From contig JACDQD010000102.1 of NCBI GenBank assembly GCA_019843655.1, positions 8,007,501-8,071,500 on the forward strand: a DNA stretch of 64,000 nt. Reading direction: 5' to 3'. Positions within the stretch are counted from its first letter, which is position 1, and each line of letters opens with the position of its first letter. Under the pieces are notes generated by a model, which was not told the DNA's origin, ran no database searches, and worked only from the letters and a program-made list of their open reading frames with translations. Source of the DNA: Lethocerus indicus (lineage: Eukaryota; Arthropoda; Insecta; Hemiptera; Belostomatidae). Shown here piece after piece: positions 56,501 through 62,505 of this stretch. A program made the position numbers and the translations under genes.

Positions 56501-59213
56501 AACCAGCTAGCCGAAATCGACTGGAGCATGTTCGAGGACGAGACATCTCACAAAGCCAAAAAACAGAGCAGTCAAATTGCCCGAGAGCTTTCCGATCTGG
56601 TTGTTTACGTTCAGGTAAGTGAATCCTCGCATATACTCGATATAAGCTATCGATATTCCTCTAAATTTTTCCTTCCTGGATCCATCGTTAACGCTCCACC
56701 TTATACATTATATCTAACCGCAAATTATTCCAATTTGAAAGTCGCTTTCATTCACAAACTAGCGGTTTCCCGATATAAATCCATCCGTTACAAACTCTCC
56801 CACAAATCCAAGCTTCTAATTCAACAATTCCCTCGCGTCACCTTCCAGAAATTACCGAGCGCCGCCATAAGCGGAAGTGATGACGTGATTTCCTCACCTC
56901 CTGGTGCTGGCAGGAGCAGGGGTGCCTGCCATCAACGGGTGGATTCTCCATCAAAAGTACATTAAAACGCAGTTATCAAAGTGCACTGTCACTAAATATA
57001 ATTTTAACTATTGTACTCCCCAGATGCTCAGATATTCAGAATGATTTCGAAGGGAATGTAAATCTTTTATTGTTTAAAATGTACGATTATTTAAAATTAA
57101 AACAAGTTGTTAAATAATTGGAGAACGTTCGGATGTATATAAAATGCAGTCTGTAAATTTACATTTTTAGTTAATGTTATACACATTCGGAGTATGTCAA
57201 AGTAGTTATATTTAAAATAAAATAGGTTCTAAATAATATCGTTCGAGACTATGGTTAATATTAAAGTGTTATAATTTACAGGCTATAAAATTCCGAGGGC
57301 TGAATACAATTAGTCCGAATAGTTCCGTGCGGTGCAAAAGGGTGGCGGCGGTGGCGGCGGTGACGACGAGCGTGATGCTGAAGAAGAACAGCGGGAGCAG
57401 CATCGGAGGGCCGGGCACCGGCAGCCCCGGCAGCGACTCCTTCAACTACTCCAAGCAGCGCGTCAACCAGTCGACATTCCACCCCTGCTACCAGTGCTCA
57501 TCACTCAATGAGAACTACGCCCGTAAACTCTGCCGCAAACAGCCGTTGGCGCTAGTGGCCCACACGGAGACCCAACTGGTGCGCACCTACCCGGCAGCCA
57601 TGCGTATCGACTCTTCCAATTTCAATCCGGTCATGTTCTGGGCTTTCGGAATACAGATGGTCGCTCTCAACTATCAGACCGAGGACGCCGCACTCCACAT
57701 TAACTCGGCCATGTTCGAACAGAACGGCCGGTGCGGCTACGTGCTGAAGCCGACGGTGATGCGCGACCGTACGCACATGATGTACAGGCGGTTCAATCCC
57801 TGGGACAAGGAGTTCGACGGACTCCACTCCTCCCAGATAATACTCAACATTATTTCGGGCCAATACGTCAGCCAGAGCAATCTCACGGCCAGCGTATTCG
57901 TTGAAGTCGAAGTCGTTGGGATTCAAGTCGACTGCAACAAACAGAAGACGAAAATCGTTCAGAGAAACGCCTTGAACCCCATCTGGAACGAGCCGTTCTT
58001 CTTCCAAGTAATGTACACCGACTTGGCTTTTCTCAGGTTCAGCGTACTGGACGCCAACACCAATCACCTGTTGTGCCAGAGGGTGCTGCCTCTGAAATGC
58101 CTGCGGCCCGGCTATAGGCACGTCAGGCTGAGGACCCCTCAAAACCAGCCTCTACAATTATCCACCCTATTCGTATATTCGAGGACGGAAGAGGAGAGCG
58201 TTCCGCAGGGCGAGACTTCCGGCAGATCCAACACGCAGGAAACCTCGGACGCCCGACAAGATATGAGGCCGGCCGGAGGAAAGAGACGCATGTTCTTCTT
58301 GATGGTTTACGGAGTCGTCCCCGAAAAGCCTTATATCATACTGAAGATAACCCAAGAGAGTACAACTCAAGAAGTGGTGCTTCAGGCCCTCCAGAAGACC
58401 GGTCAGAGTTCGGAAAGGGTGCACGACTACGTTCTAGTAGAGGAGGTGTCGCGGGGCTGGGAAAGGAAGGACAGGGAAATACCGGCGACGCAGAGAGTGC
58501 TCGACCCTCAGGAGTGTCCCCTTCAGGCACAGGCCCAGTGGCAGGGCGAGGGGAAATTCCTGTTGAAGAAGTTGGGAGACGACCCCAGCAGTAGAGCTTG
58601 GTTGTCCTCGATCAGGTCGACGCGCGTCAGGCAGGCCAGAACCTGGGACGAAGCGGATAACTTTTTAGTGTGCGTCTACAACGTATCGCCCGAAATACCC
58701 TACGCGATTCTGAAAGTTCCGCGGAGCGCTTGCGCCCAGGACGTGTTGGCCCAGGCGCTGGTTAAAGCCAGGAGGATGGAAGATCCGACGAGGTTCGTAC
58801 TGCTCGAAGAATTGGAATGGGGGAGCGGGCGCCAACAGAGAGTTCTTCCGGACGACGAGAACGTATACAGGACTCAGGCGCACTGGCAAACCATCGGCAG
58901 ATTCATTCTGAGGGAGAGGGAAACGAGGCGGCAGACCAATCTGAAGACGGCTACTCTGGACAGGCTGAGCAAAGGGTTGGGTAAGCTGCCGGTGGGGGAG
59001 GCGCTGAGCGACCCGACGGCCAAGACGAGGTTCCCGTTGAGCGGGGGCAGCCAGAGCGTGCGCGAGGTGGGCACGTATTCGAGGAGGCAGCGCGAGGTCC
59101 ATTCGGAGGGGGAGACGCTCAGTGACGACGAGTCGCGCGACCCGGACATGAGGACCACCGTCTCCCGGCTGAAGAGGGTCTCGCTGAGGAAGCTGCGCGT
59201 CTGGAAATCATGA
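29171..59213 (+). CDS. PLCE1: Phospholipase C-epsilon (PLCE1-like), spliced gene, 5' end not found
   Basis: This span covers 20 modelled exons; the exons are listed separately. The enzyme hydrolyses phosphatidylinositol 4,5-bisphosphate to IP3 and diacylglycerol at membranes, and the epsilon class also carries a Ras-family GEF domain. Approximate domain order in the assembled fragment: FERM-like module 1-144, CDC25/RasGEF 168-460, PH 517-690, EF-hands 820-1020, X half 1030-1170, acidic linker to 1360, Y half 1363-1460, C2 1481-1594, RA1 1633-1731, RA2 1756-1842. A CDC25 domain plus two C-terminal RA domains identifies PLC-epsilon among PLC classes. The vertebrate protein is about 2,300 residues, so a substantial N-terminal part is probably missing. 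Phases agree at all 19 junctions. The exon lengths sum to 5,825 nt, which is not a multiple of three, because of a frame break inside exon 18. All GT-AG boundaries were inferred by eye without transcripts. Confidence 0.93.
31639..31660. repeat. (GA)11 microsatellite
   Basis: A short GA dinucleotide run. Confidence 0.9.
32585..32628. repeat. (AG)22 microsatellite
   Basis: An uninterrupted AG run inside the first modelled intron. Arg-Glu repeats in translated frames here are artefacts of this run. Confidence 0.97.
34397..34433 (+). ncRNA. Hammerhead-ribozyme-like core, altered copy
   Basis: GCTA-CTGAAGA, then GGC-GAGCA-GCC, then GAAA-CCGG-TC follow the hammerhead order. The strand after the predicted cleavage site reads ATAG instead of TAGC, so stem I is weakened by an inserted base, and activity is doubtful. 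It belongs to the first foldback unit. Confidence 0.42.
35444..35480 (+). ncRNA. Type I hammerhead-ribozyme-like motif
   Basis: Reading 5' to 3': stem I strand GCTA (35444-35447), catalytic box CTGAAGA (35448-35454), an extra T, stem II GGC / GCC around GAGCA, the GAAA box (35467-35470), a minimal stem III CC/GG, the TC cleavage dinucleotide (35475-35476), then TAGC (35477-35480), which pairs perfectly with the first strand. All invariant core positions are present; predicted cleavage is after C35476. Very short stem III is characteristic of Penelope-associated hammerheads, which is established for that family. Activity here is inference. Confidence 0.6.
37258..37356 (+). CDS. PLCE1: PLCE1 exon 2: FERM F3-like strands
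   Basis: This 33-codon exon has acceptor TTTTTGTCAG and donor CAG|GTAATA, phase 0 on both sides. It encodes a [14 protein letters not shown] type strand-turn-strand followed by a basic segment and LLQ. This is the pattern of the early PTB/PH-like F3 lobe of FERM domains. It continues the previous exon directly (KKK then AARLLG). Confidence 0.8.
37357..38887 (+). other. Intron 2 of model (1.5 kb)
   Basis: The intron contains the three-unit minisatellite. The rest is AT-rich without visible features. Confidence 0.65.
38287..38522. repeat. Three-unit minisatellite, about 74-84 bp per unit
   Basis: Units begin at 38287, 38371 and 38449 with AACCCGCCTAATT. They share AATAAAAAGCACAAC and GTCGGACGCC. 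The middle unit carries a short internal deletion and lacks the ACAAAGGAA block. Confidence 0.93.
38888..39071 (+). CDS. PLCE1: PLCE1 exon 3: FERM F3-like C-terminal strands and helix
   Basis: The acceptor is TGTGATCAG and the donor is G|GTATGT; the exon enters in phase 0 and leaves in phase 1. The peptide begins [18 protein letters not shown] and ends in an amphipathic helix ([20 protein letters not shown]). Strand, strand, then a closing helix is how F3/PTB-like lobes end. A 14-bp match to a FERM-type WR.GGGRSHDR pattern was what located this exon. Confidence 0.8.
39801..40150. mobile_element. piggyBac-type MITE with internal tandem repeat
   Basis: A 350-bp element is bounded by TTAA on both sides (39797-39800 and 40151-40154), the piggyBac-superfamily target duplication. 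Its ends are perfect 12-bp inverted repeats: CCCTTTCGCTAC at the left and GTAGCGAAAGGG at the right. CCC at the tip fits the superfamily. There is no transposase, so it is non-autonomous. Confidence 0.85.
39969..40142. repeat. Four 44-bp tandem units inside the MITE
   Basis: Units start at 39969, 40013, 40057 and 40101 with CAGTGGC. Each contains GCCACTATAGTGGC or a one-base variant, a palindrome, so each unit can fold on itself. Units 1 and 4 share TCTCACGGAAGGCC; units 2 and 3 share TCTTGTGGAGAGCC. Confidence 0.93.
40459..40841 (+). CDS. PLCE1: PLCE1 exon 4: start of CDC25/RasGEF domain with Pro/Gln/His insert
   Basis: The acceptor is GTATTACAG and the donor is GAG|GTAAGC; entry is phase 1 and exit phase 0. 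The residues around [20 protein letters not shown] and [11 protein letters not shown] correspond to the first helices of the RasGEF catalytic domain. A low-complexity stretch rich in Pro, Gln, His and Gly (about 40639-40788, some 50 residues) follows, then SLIKRFNE, which leads into the NFN-containing core in the next exon. The exon is very GC-rich compared with its flanks. Confidence 0.88.
40842..44632 (+). other. Intron 4 of model (3.8 kb)
   Basis: The intron splits the RasGEF domain. At 41160 a TTAA is followed by CGCGTTCAGGCCGGCGCGGG and repeated CCGGTGGTACGC palindromic blocks, similar in style to piggyBac-type ends, but no partner end was found. Two open frames (42997-43239 and 43999-44415) have no recognisable family. 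Confidence 0.6.
44633..44778 (+). CDS. PLCE1: PLCE1 exon 5: RasGEF core (WVTHLII, NFN motif)
   Basis: The acceptor is TTTTTCAG and the donor is AA|GTACGC; entry is phase 0 and exit phase 2. The peptide [11 protein letters not shown] then [15 protein letters not shown] is the hallmark RasGEF segment: the NFN motif lies in the conserved core, just before the helical hairpin region that acts on the GTPase. It follows on from RFNE of exon 4 (RFNE-VSSWV). Confidence 0.93.
45155..45398 (+). CDS. PLCE1: PLCE1 exon 6: RasGEF central helices
   Basis: The acceptor AATTCCAG|GTCC completes the lysine codon split from exon 5, and the donor is GAG|GTAATC, phase 0. The segments [10 protein letters not shown] and [18 protein letters not shown] match the RasGEF pattern in which a conserved P(Y/F)hG..L.DL motif precedes the catalytic hairpin. 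A second AG (TCCAG at 45160) lies 6 bp inside and would shorten the protein by two residues. Confidence 0.9.
45665..45837 (+). CDS. PLCE1: PLCE1 exon 7: C-terminal RasGEF segment
   Basis: The acceptor is TTTCCAG and entry is phase 0. The peptide [20 protein letters not shown] then [20 protein letters not shown] resembles the PLC-epsilon RasGEF C-terminus, including the 'N..K......i..i' pattern. The donor used here (AG|GTTGTA) is weak, but it gives the right phase (2) for the next exon. Read-through would add only seven residues before a stop. Confidence 0.87.
45978..46146 (+). CDS. PLCE1: PLCE1 exon 8: linker between RasGEF and PH
   Basis: The acceptor is ACTTTTTAG and the donor is CAA|GTAGGT; the first base completes a serine codon. 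The 56-residue peptide is acidic at first ([11 protein letters not shown]) and then serine/histidine-rich. It has no recognisable fold and is probably a flexible linker. It is supported by the open frame, the phase match on both sides and good splice signals. Confidence 0.72.
46147..47241 (+). other. Intron 8 of model (1.1 kb)
   Basis: AT-rich intron between the RasGEF linker and the PH exon. It contains one strong hairpin near its 3' end and no other visible feature. Confidence 0.7.
47014..47039. repeat. Perfect 10-bp-stem hairpin in intron 8
   Basis: AAATCTGGCT (47014-47023) and AGCCAGATTT (47030-47039) are perfect complements with a six-base loop GAGAGC. It lies about 200 bp upstream of the PH exon acceptor. 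Confidence 0.8.
47242..47675 (+). CDS. PLCE1: PLCE1 exon 9: PH-type domain
   Basis: The acceptor is GTTGAACAG and the donor is CAA|GTAAGT; entry is phase 0 and exit phase 2. The 144 residues contain [20 protein letters not shown], then a strand set ending [19 protein letters not shown], the strand pattern expected of a PLC PH domain. The exon is strikingly GC-rich with G/C-ending codons. Confidence 0.9.
47874..48024 (+). CDS. PLCE1: PLCE1 exon 10: PH C-terminal helix and following segment
   Basis: The acceptor is CCGACAG and the donor is AGG|GTATAA; the first base completes a lysine codon. [20 protein letters not shown] is the closing helix of the PH domain, as in other PLCs where W..GL..L follows the last strand. 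The rest ([20 protein letters not shown]) leads to the EF-hand region. Confidence 0.9.
48137..48271 (+). CDS. PLCE1: PLCE1 exon 11: basic linker after PH
   Basis: The acceptor is TTTTTTTCAG and the donor is AGG|GTAAGG, phase 0 at both ends. The peptide has LFGGRDW followed by a Gly/Pro turn region and a lysine-rich patch ([15 protein letters not shown]). It connects the PH and EF-hand regions. Confidence 0.88.
48272..50971 (+). other. Intron 11 of model (2.7 kb)
   Basis: Mostly AT-rich non-coding DNA. A possible short alternative terminal exon at 49875-49955 is treated as a finding because it is weak. No other feature is recognised. Confidence 0.6.
50972..51165 (+). CDS. PLCE1: PLCE1 exon 12: Ser/Pro-rich linker
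   Basis: The acceptor is GTGTTACAG and the donor is AG|GTAAAG; entry is phase 0 and exit phase 2. The roughly 64 residues are rich in Ser, Pro, Arg and His and look disordered. Because the sequence is low-complexity, the call rests on phase agreement and splice signals more than on homology. Confidence 0.78.
51166..51714 (+). other. Intron 12 of model
   Basis: A 549-bp intron between the Ser/Pro linker and the first EF-hand exon. It becomes strongly AT-rich toward its 3' end. Confidence 0.75.
51715..51828 (+). CDS. PLCE1: PLCE1 exon 13: first EF-hand region
   Basis: The acceptor is ATTGCAG and the donor is TTCAG|GTATTG. The peptide [15 protein letters not shown] then [15 protein letters not shown] resembles a degenerate EF-hand in which most Ca2+ ligands are absent, as is usual in PLC EF-hands. 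From here to 52928 codons are A/T-ending and CpG-poor, unlike exons 4, 9 and 20. Confidence 0.87.
51997..52130 (+). CDS. PLCE1: PLCE1 exon 14: EF-hand region and serine-rich insert
   Basis: The acceptor is ATTCACAG and the donor is TTG|GTAAAT; entry is phase 2 and exit phase 1. [17 protein letters not shown] is an EF-hand helix and is followed by a Ser-rich stretch ([20 protein letters not shown]) that may be a phosphorylatable loop. Confidence 0.85.
52279..52511 (+). CDS. PLCE1: PLCE1 exon 15: EF-hand lobe
   Basis: The acceptor is ACTTCAAG and the donor is CAG|GTCAGC; entry is phase 1 and exit phase 0. The peptide includes [20 protein letters not shown] and [20 protein letters not shown], the helix-loop-helix pattern that precedes the X domain in PLC-epsilon. 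Confidence 0.9.
52701..52928 (+). CDS. PLCE1: PLCE1 exon 16: last EF-hand and start of catalytic X half
   Basis: The acceptor is CATTTTCAG and the donor is CAA|GTAAAA, phase 0 at both ends. [12 protein letters not shown] is the final EF-hand helix. [20 protein letters not shown] begins the TIM-barrel X half. The first catalytic histidine is that of HNTYL (52866-52868), the residue that protonates the leaving group in PLC enzymes. Confidence 0.97.
52929..53686 (+). other. Intron 16 of model, within the X half
   Basis: A 758-bp, very AT-rich and CpG-poor intron containing an AT microsatellite. Confidence 0.8.
53519..53563. repeat. (AT)22 microsatellite
   Basis: An uninterrupted AT run in the intron between exons 16 and 17. 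Confidence 0.96.
53687..53911 (+). CDS. PLCE1: PLCE1 exon 17: catalytic X half
   Basis: The acceptor is AAATTTAG and the donor is CAG|GTGAAT, phase 0 at both ends. [20 protein letters not shown] carries the Ca2+-binding Glu and Asp (ELD) and ends at the second catalytic histidine, the first His of YHGHT (53759-53761). SIENHCS supplies a further Ca2+ ligand (the Glu). All catalytic residues are present, so the enzyme should be active. Confidence 0.97.
54313..54609 (+). CDS. PLCE1: PLCE1 exon 18: end of X half, acidic X-Y linker, frame break
   Basis: The acceptor is TTTGTTAG and the donor is GACG|GTGAGT. The 5' part reads [16 protein letters not shown] and ends the X half with [11 protein letters not shown]. 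The 3' part only makes sense in a different frame, where it gives a Ser/Gly segment and then an Asp-rich tract (about 54549-54609), the expected acidic autoinhibitory X-Y linker. Phase 1 at the donor fits exon 19 only in this second frame. The switch lies between about 54440 and 54500. A missing base in the C run 54496-54500, or removal of 23 nt (54460-54482, GT...AG), would each restore one frame. Confidence 0.86.
54610..56414 (+). other. Intron 18 of model (1.8 kb)
   Basis: The intron interrupts the acidic X-Y linker and is bounded by GTGAGT and TTTGCCAG. Nothing recognisable lies inside it. Confidence 0.75.
56415..56614 (+). CDS. PLCE1: PLCE1 exon 19: X-Y linker
   Basis: The acceptor is CCCTTTGCCAG and the donor is CAG|GTAAGT; entry is phase 1 and exit phase 0. 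The peptide is Ser-rich and then reads [16 protein letters not shown], which matches the conserved 'ELSDLVIY' entry to the Y half in the PLC family. A second AG 6 bp downstream (after 56420) would remove two residues in frame. Confidence 0.92.
56615..57281 (+). other. Intron 19 of model
   Basis: A 667-bp intron. The frame stays open for about 350 bp beyond the donor, but that translation has no PLC resemblance, and the canonical donor with the good acceptor at 57281 gives the conserved join. Confidence 0.8.
57282..59213 (+). CDS. PLCE1: PLCE1 exon 20: Y half, C2, RA1, RA2 and stop
   Basis: The acceptor is ATAATTTACAG, phase 0, and the stop is TGA at 59211-59213. [15 protein letters not shown] continues exon 19. 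A Gly/Ser-rich stretch follows, then the Y half ([44 protein letters not shown]), the C2 domain ([36 protein letters not shown]), RA1 ([20 protein letters not shown] onward) and RA2 ([20 protein letters not shown] onward, with basic LKVPR where the Ras-binding face of RA2 is expected). The tail is Arg/Ser-rich. All this is in one intronless 1,932-nt exon with GC-rich codons. Confidence 0.98.
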   Translation, partial: AIKFRGLNTISPNSSVRCKRVAAVAAVTTSVMLKKNSGSSIGGPGTGSPGSDSFNYSKQRVNQSTFHPCYQCSSLNENYARKLCRKQPLALVAHTETQLVRTYPAAMRIDSSNFNPVMFWAFGIQMVALNYQTEDAALHINSAMFEQNGRCGYVLKPTVMRDRTHMMYRRFNPWDKEFDGLHSSQIILNIISGQYVSQSNLTASVFVEVEVVGIQVDCNKQKTKIVQRNALNPIWNEPFFFQVMYTDLAFLRFSVLDANTNHLLCQRVLPLKCLRPGYRHVRLRTPQNQPLQLSTLFVYSRTEEESVPQGETSGRSNTQETSDARQDMRPAGGKRRMFFLMVYGVVPEKPYIILKITQESTTQEVVLQALQKTGQSSERVHDYVLVEEVSRGWERKDREIPATQRVLDPQECPLQAQAQWQGEGKFLLKKLGDDPSSRAWLSSIRSTRVRQARTWDEADNFLVCVYNVSPEIPYAILKVPRSACAQDVLAQALVKARRMEDPTRFVLLEELEWGSGRQQRVLPDDENVYRTQAHWQTIGRFILRERETRRQTNLKTATLDRLSKGLGKLPVGEALSDPTAKTRFPLSGGSQSVREVGTYSRRQREVHSEGETLSDDESRDPDMRTTVSRLKRVSLRKLRVWKS

Positions 59214-59619
59214 TTTCTACTCTGCTTCCCGACTTAGCCGGCGATCGAGCTTGACGAGAGGCCGGCGCCTTCTTCCTTCTTTCGGACGGAGTGAGCGTCG
59301 GTCGATTCGTTCTTTCGATTTGTAATCTGAATTTCAGTGCAACTCTGTTGTATCTTACGAGTATGGCTTGTCCATAATCCGAGTCTAGTCATTATCAAAC
59401 TTTCTGTGATACTATACGTACGTTCGTCGCTGTTTTTCTATTGATTATATTATTTTTTCATTTCTTTGTTTATATTTTCCGCTTTTTGAAACAAAATATC
59501 TTCCTTACATTAAAACTGTGTATATGCTATTGTACATTCTTTTCTACGTGTAAAGTATTTAAATAATGTAAAGAAATCACTGATATGGGTGAATAGCTGA
59601 TTACAAACCAGTATTGTTT

Positions 59620-59629
59620 AATAAATAAA
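59620..59629 (+). promoter_or_regulatory. Candidate polyadenylation signal of PLCE1
   Basis: Two overlapping AATAAA hexamers (59620-59625 and 59624-59629) lie about 410 bp after the stop codon in AT-rich sequence. This is the first strong signal downstream of the stop. Further AATAAA copies occur later, so alternative 3' ends are possible. Confidence 0.5.
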
Positions 59630-60368
59630 AATATCGTACAACATTAAAGTTACTAAGATAAAATATAGATTTAAAAGACATTCTATATTAAGTTTATAAA
59701 GTTTATGCTTGTTTGAAAGTAACGTCGAGTGAAAAAAGAAGGTGTGTTCGACTGGTTATAAACCACGCTGAAATAACAATACTGTTTGGCCGGTCTCTAG
59801 AGCTAGTCCGATGGTTTCCAGGGTAAATCAAAAACATTAAAAAAGCGAGATACTGCGTGAAGAGCTAAATTTTATTGACCAAACTCTAAATAATAAATAC
59901 ATATTATAATTCGTATCTTTATCCGATTAATTTTATATACATATATATATTTGTTGTTTTCTTATGAAAATTTTGTAATTTTGATGTTGGCAAATAATTG
60001 TAAATAATTGCAAATGAACTCGTTGTAATGTAAGAAAGCTTTAATATATCACGTTGTTAACTAATCACATATCCATATTAGTTTTAAGCTCACACATGTG
60101 TGAACACATTTATTGCCTTGTGACTTAATATCTTAAGGCCCCTAGCCTGACCAAAAATCTCTTGTATAACATTAAAAAATGATTTCATTTTGTTTACTTG
60201 CTCTCATGTACCTGAATCAAATTGCATTCCAAGACTCCTCTTGTCCTCTCTTATCCACTAAGGTAAGTGGAACATTTATTTGTCTGATGTTATTGATGTA
60301 TTTTTTCCATTGTGTCATATTAGTGAATATACTTTTATGAATGCTATATAATGGAAGAATATACTATT

Positions 60369-60520
60369 AACACAATATATTTACTTATTTATTTATATCG
60401 CTTTAATTTCCGATATGTTAATAAATACAACTGGCAAAATAACGTCAACATACGCAGGAGTTGTATGTAACACAATGTATTTACTTATTTATTTATATCG
60501 CTTTAATTGCTGTTATGTTA
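60369..60520. repeat. Tandem duplication with 100-bp period
   Basis: About 50 bp beginning AACACAAT at 60369 recur nearly unchanged from 60469, including ATTTATATCGCTTTAATT. The intervening half of the unit is not repeated in the window. Confidence 0.85.
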
Positions 60521-62479
60521 AGGTATATGTGACGAAAGAACGTCTAATTATGACATAACTTATTAAAATTAAAAACGGTGGACGATAGAGTGAAGCATAG
60601 TTTCACGTATGAGCAATTAAATGATACATTTAATTTGTAATAGATGAAGGCAACATTTTAGCAATATTTAAAATCGGAAATGTTATAATGCTTATGTACT
60701 TTTAGACTCGGTATTCCGTTGTATTAATATTATGAATCATACTAAATTAAATTTATTTACCTAAAAATTACTATACTGTTGTTTTAGGTTTCATGAATTA
60801 ACACAAAGTGCGGAAATAAATGTCGAATAATAAGTACTGATTCTACACCTAACTACAACAATTTCATTGTTATGCATGAACAAAAATTGTAAAAAATAAT
60901 TATTTTTGAGTACGTAACATGAATTTTTTTCGAATAAAGTTAGTTGATAACAATTTGCAAATAATCTACGTTTGTTTAAATAAAAATTATTACAAAATCC
61001 GCCCGTAGAATTATCAATTAATAAGGAAGTAATAAATAGCACACTTTTTCAAACCTAATTATGAAACTGTTTCTGGTATTTCACATTCTTTTGAATTGGA
61101 TAGTAACAGAAATCACATTCTGAGATATTATGTGGCTAAATATTGAATTAATTTTTTCTTTCTTTTGACTACGAACGAAAATAGAATACCACCAATGGTA
61201 AATAGGGTATACGTTTATTAACGAACACTCTAAATTTATATACTCTCACATAAAGTAAATAACTAAACATAAATAAATAACTAGCTCTGTTAAAACCGTG
61301 TTGATGTAATTTTATAAGTACTTAAGTAAATATTGTTTTCCAATTCTGAATACGATTTTGGATCAATCTCACCTCACTGATCTTAAGCCAAGGATTAAGT
61401 AAAATCCTATTTAGTGACAGTCCGGAACATTTTTTCTCTGTATTTATTTAACGCGCAATTTTGCTAATCGCCGATATTCACGAAAGCATAATACAGTTGG
61501 ACATAATAAATGAATGCAGTTATAAATTTCAATTTACAAATTTCACGTAAATATTTATATTGTAGTCAGTAGGTTATGTTCATATAATTTGATTTAGTTT
61601 CGTAAAACCGACAGTAATTTTGGCGTTTCTGACTATGACTTAGAAAGTAAAATTTACTGAAATCTGATAAACCTAGCTTGTTGCAAAAGCAAAAACATTT
61701 GAAAATATTAAACGTGTTAATTGCTATGTTCGTGTAAATATATAGTATTAGGATGAATTCTGCATGCAAAAATATTAACAGTATGAAATTACATATCGTA
61801 ATTTATGTAAACATATATTTATATGAATTTTTAATAGTCATATGGGTACATGGGGCACCCCACATGAAATGGGGAGAGCACTGAATCGACTTATTATTTA
61901 TCAGTAAGGTCTGACATCACCGACTTTAATAACCTCCTGTAAAAATAAAATGTTAGCGTTCTAAGGGTTTCAGAAGTGAACGAAATCCTTGATCCAACCC
62001 GATGCATCTGAACTGGAAAAAGAAACAGCCCCACATTTTTTTAGTGCAATTCATCCACATTCTTGTCATTCCTGTCACACATTATGAAGATTCCTCTTTA
62101 ATATTCTCTGAATTATCCTGCCCAACAGTAAAATTCAGGAGATTTATTTCGTTCGCTTTGGAGAGAAACTGAAAACCACGTCCAGTAAGCGCATTTCTTA
62201 CTCTTCGAAGTCTTCTCAGTCCGATTATAGGCCTCATAATTCAAGGACTCCGTAACGAATAATCCCATTTGAAAATGTTTTATGATTTACAAGTACTGGG
62301 CGGTGGATAAAACCATTTCACTGTCACTACGTTTCGTACTCCTTTACCCAATTTATAATGGAAAGTCGAACCGGGAATGTGAGCAGCAAGCGTGAGACGC
62401 GCCTAGGTTAGGGTCAAGGCCTACCGGTGAAAGTACAGGCTTGGGCCTAGGCCCTGGTCTTCGGCCCGGCCCTACTACG

Positions 62480-62505
62480 CTCTCTCTCTCTCTCTCTCTC
62501 TCTCT
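62480..62505. repeat. (CT)13 microsatellite
   Basis: A short CT run within a pyrimidine-rich tract that continues to about 62.6 kb. Confidence 0.92.

Noticed and set aside
56615..56965. Continuation of the open frame past the exon 19 donor
   Set aside because: The canonical GTAAGT donor and the conserved join to exon 20 explain the data; the continued translation has no PLC resemblance.
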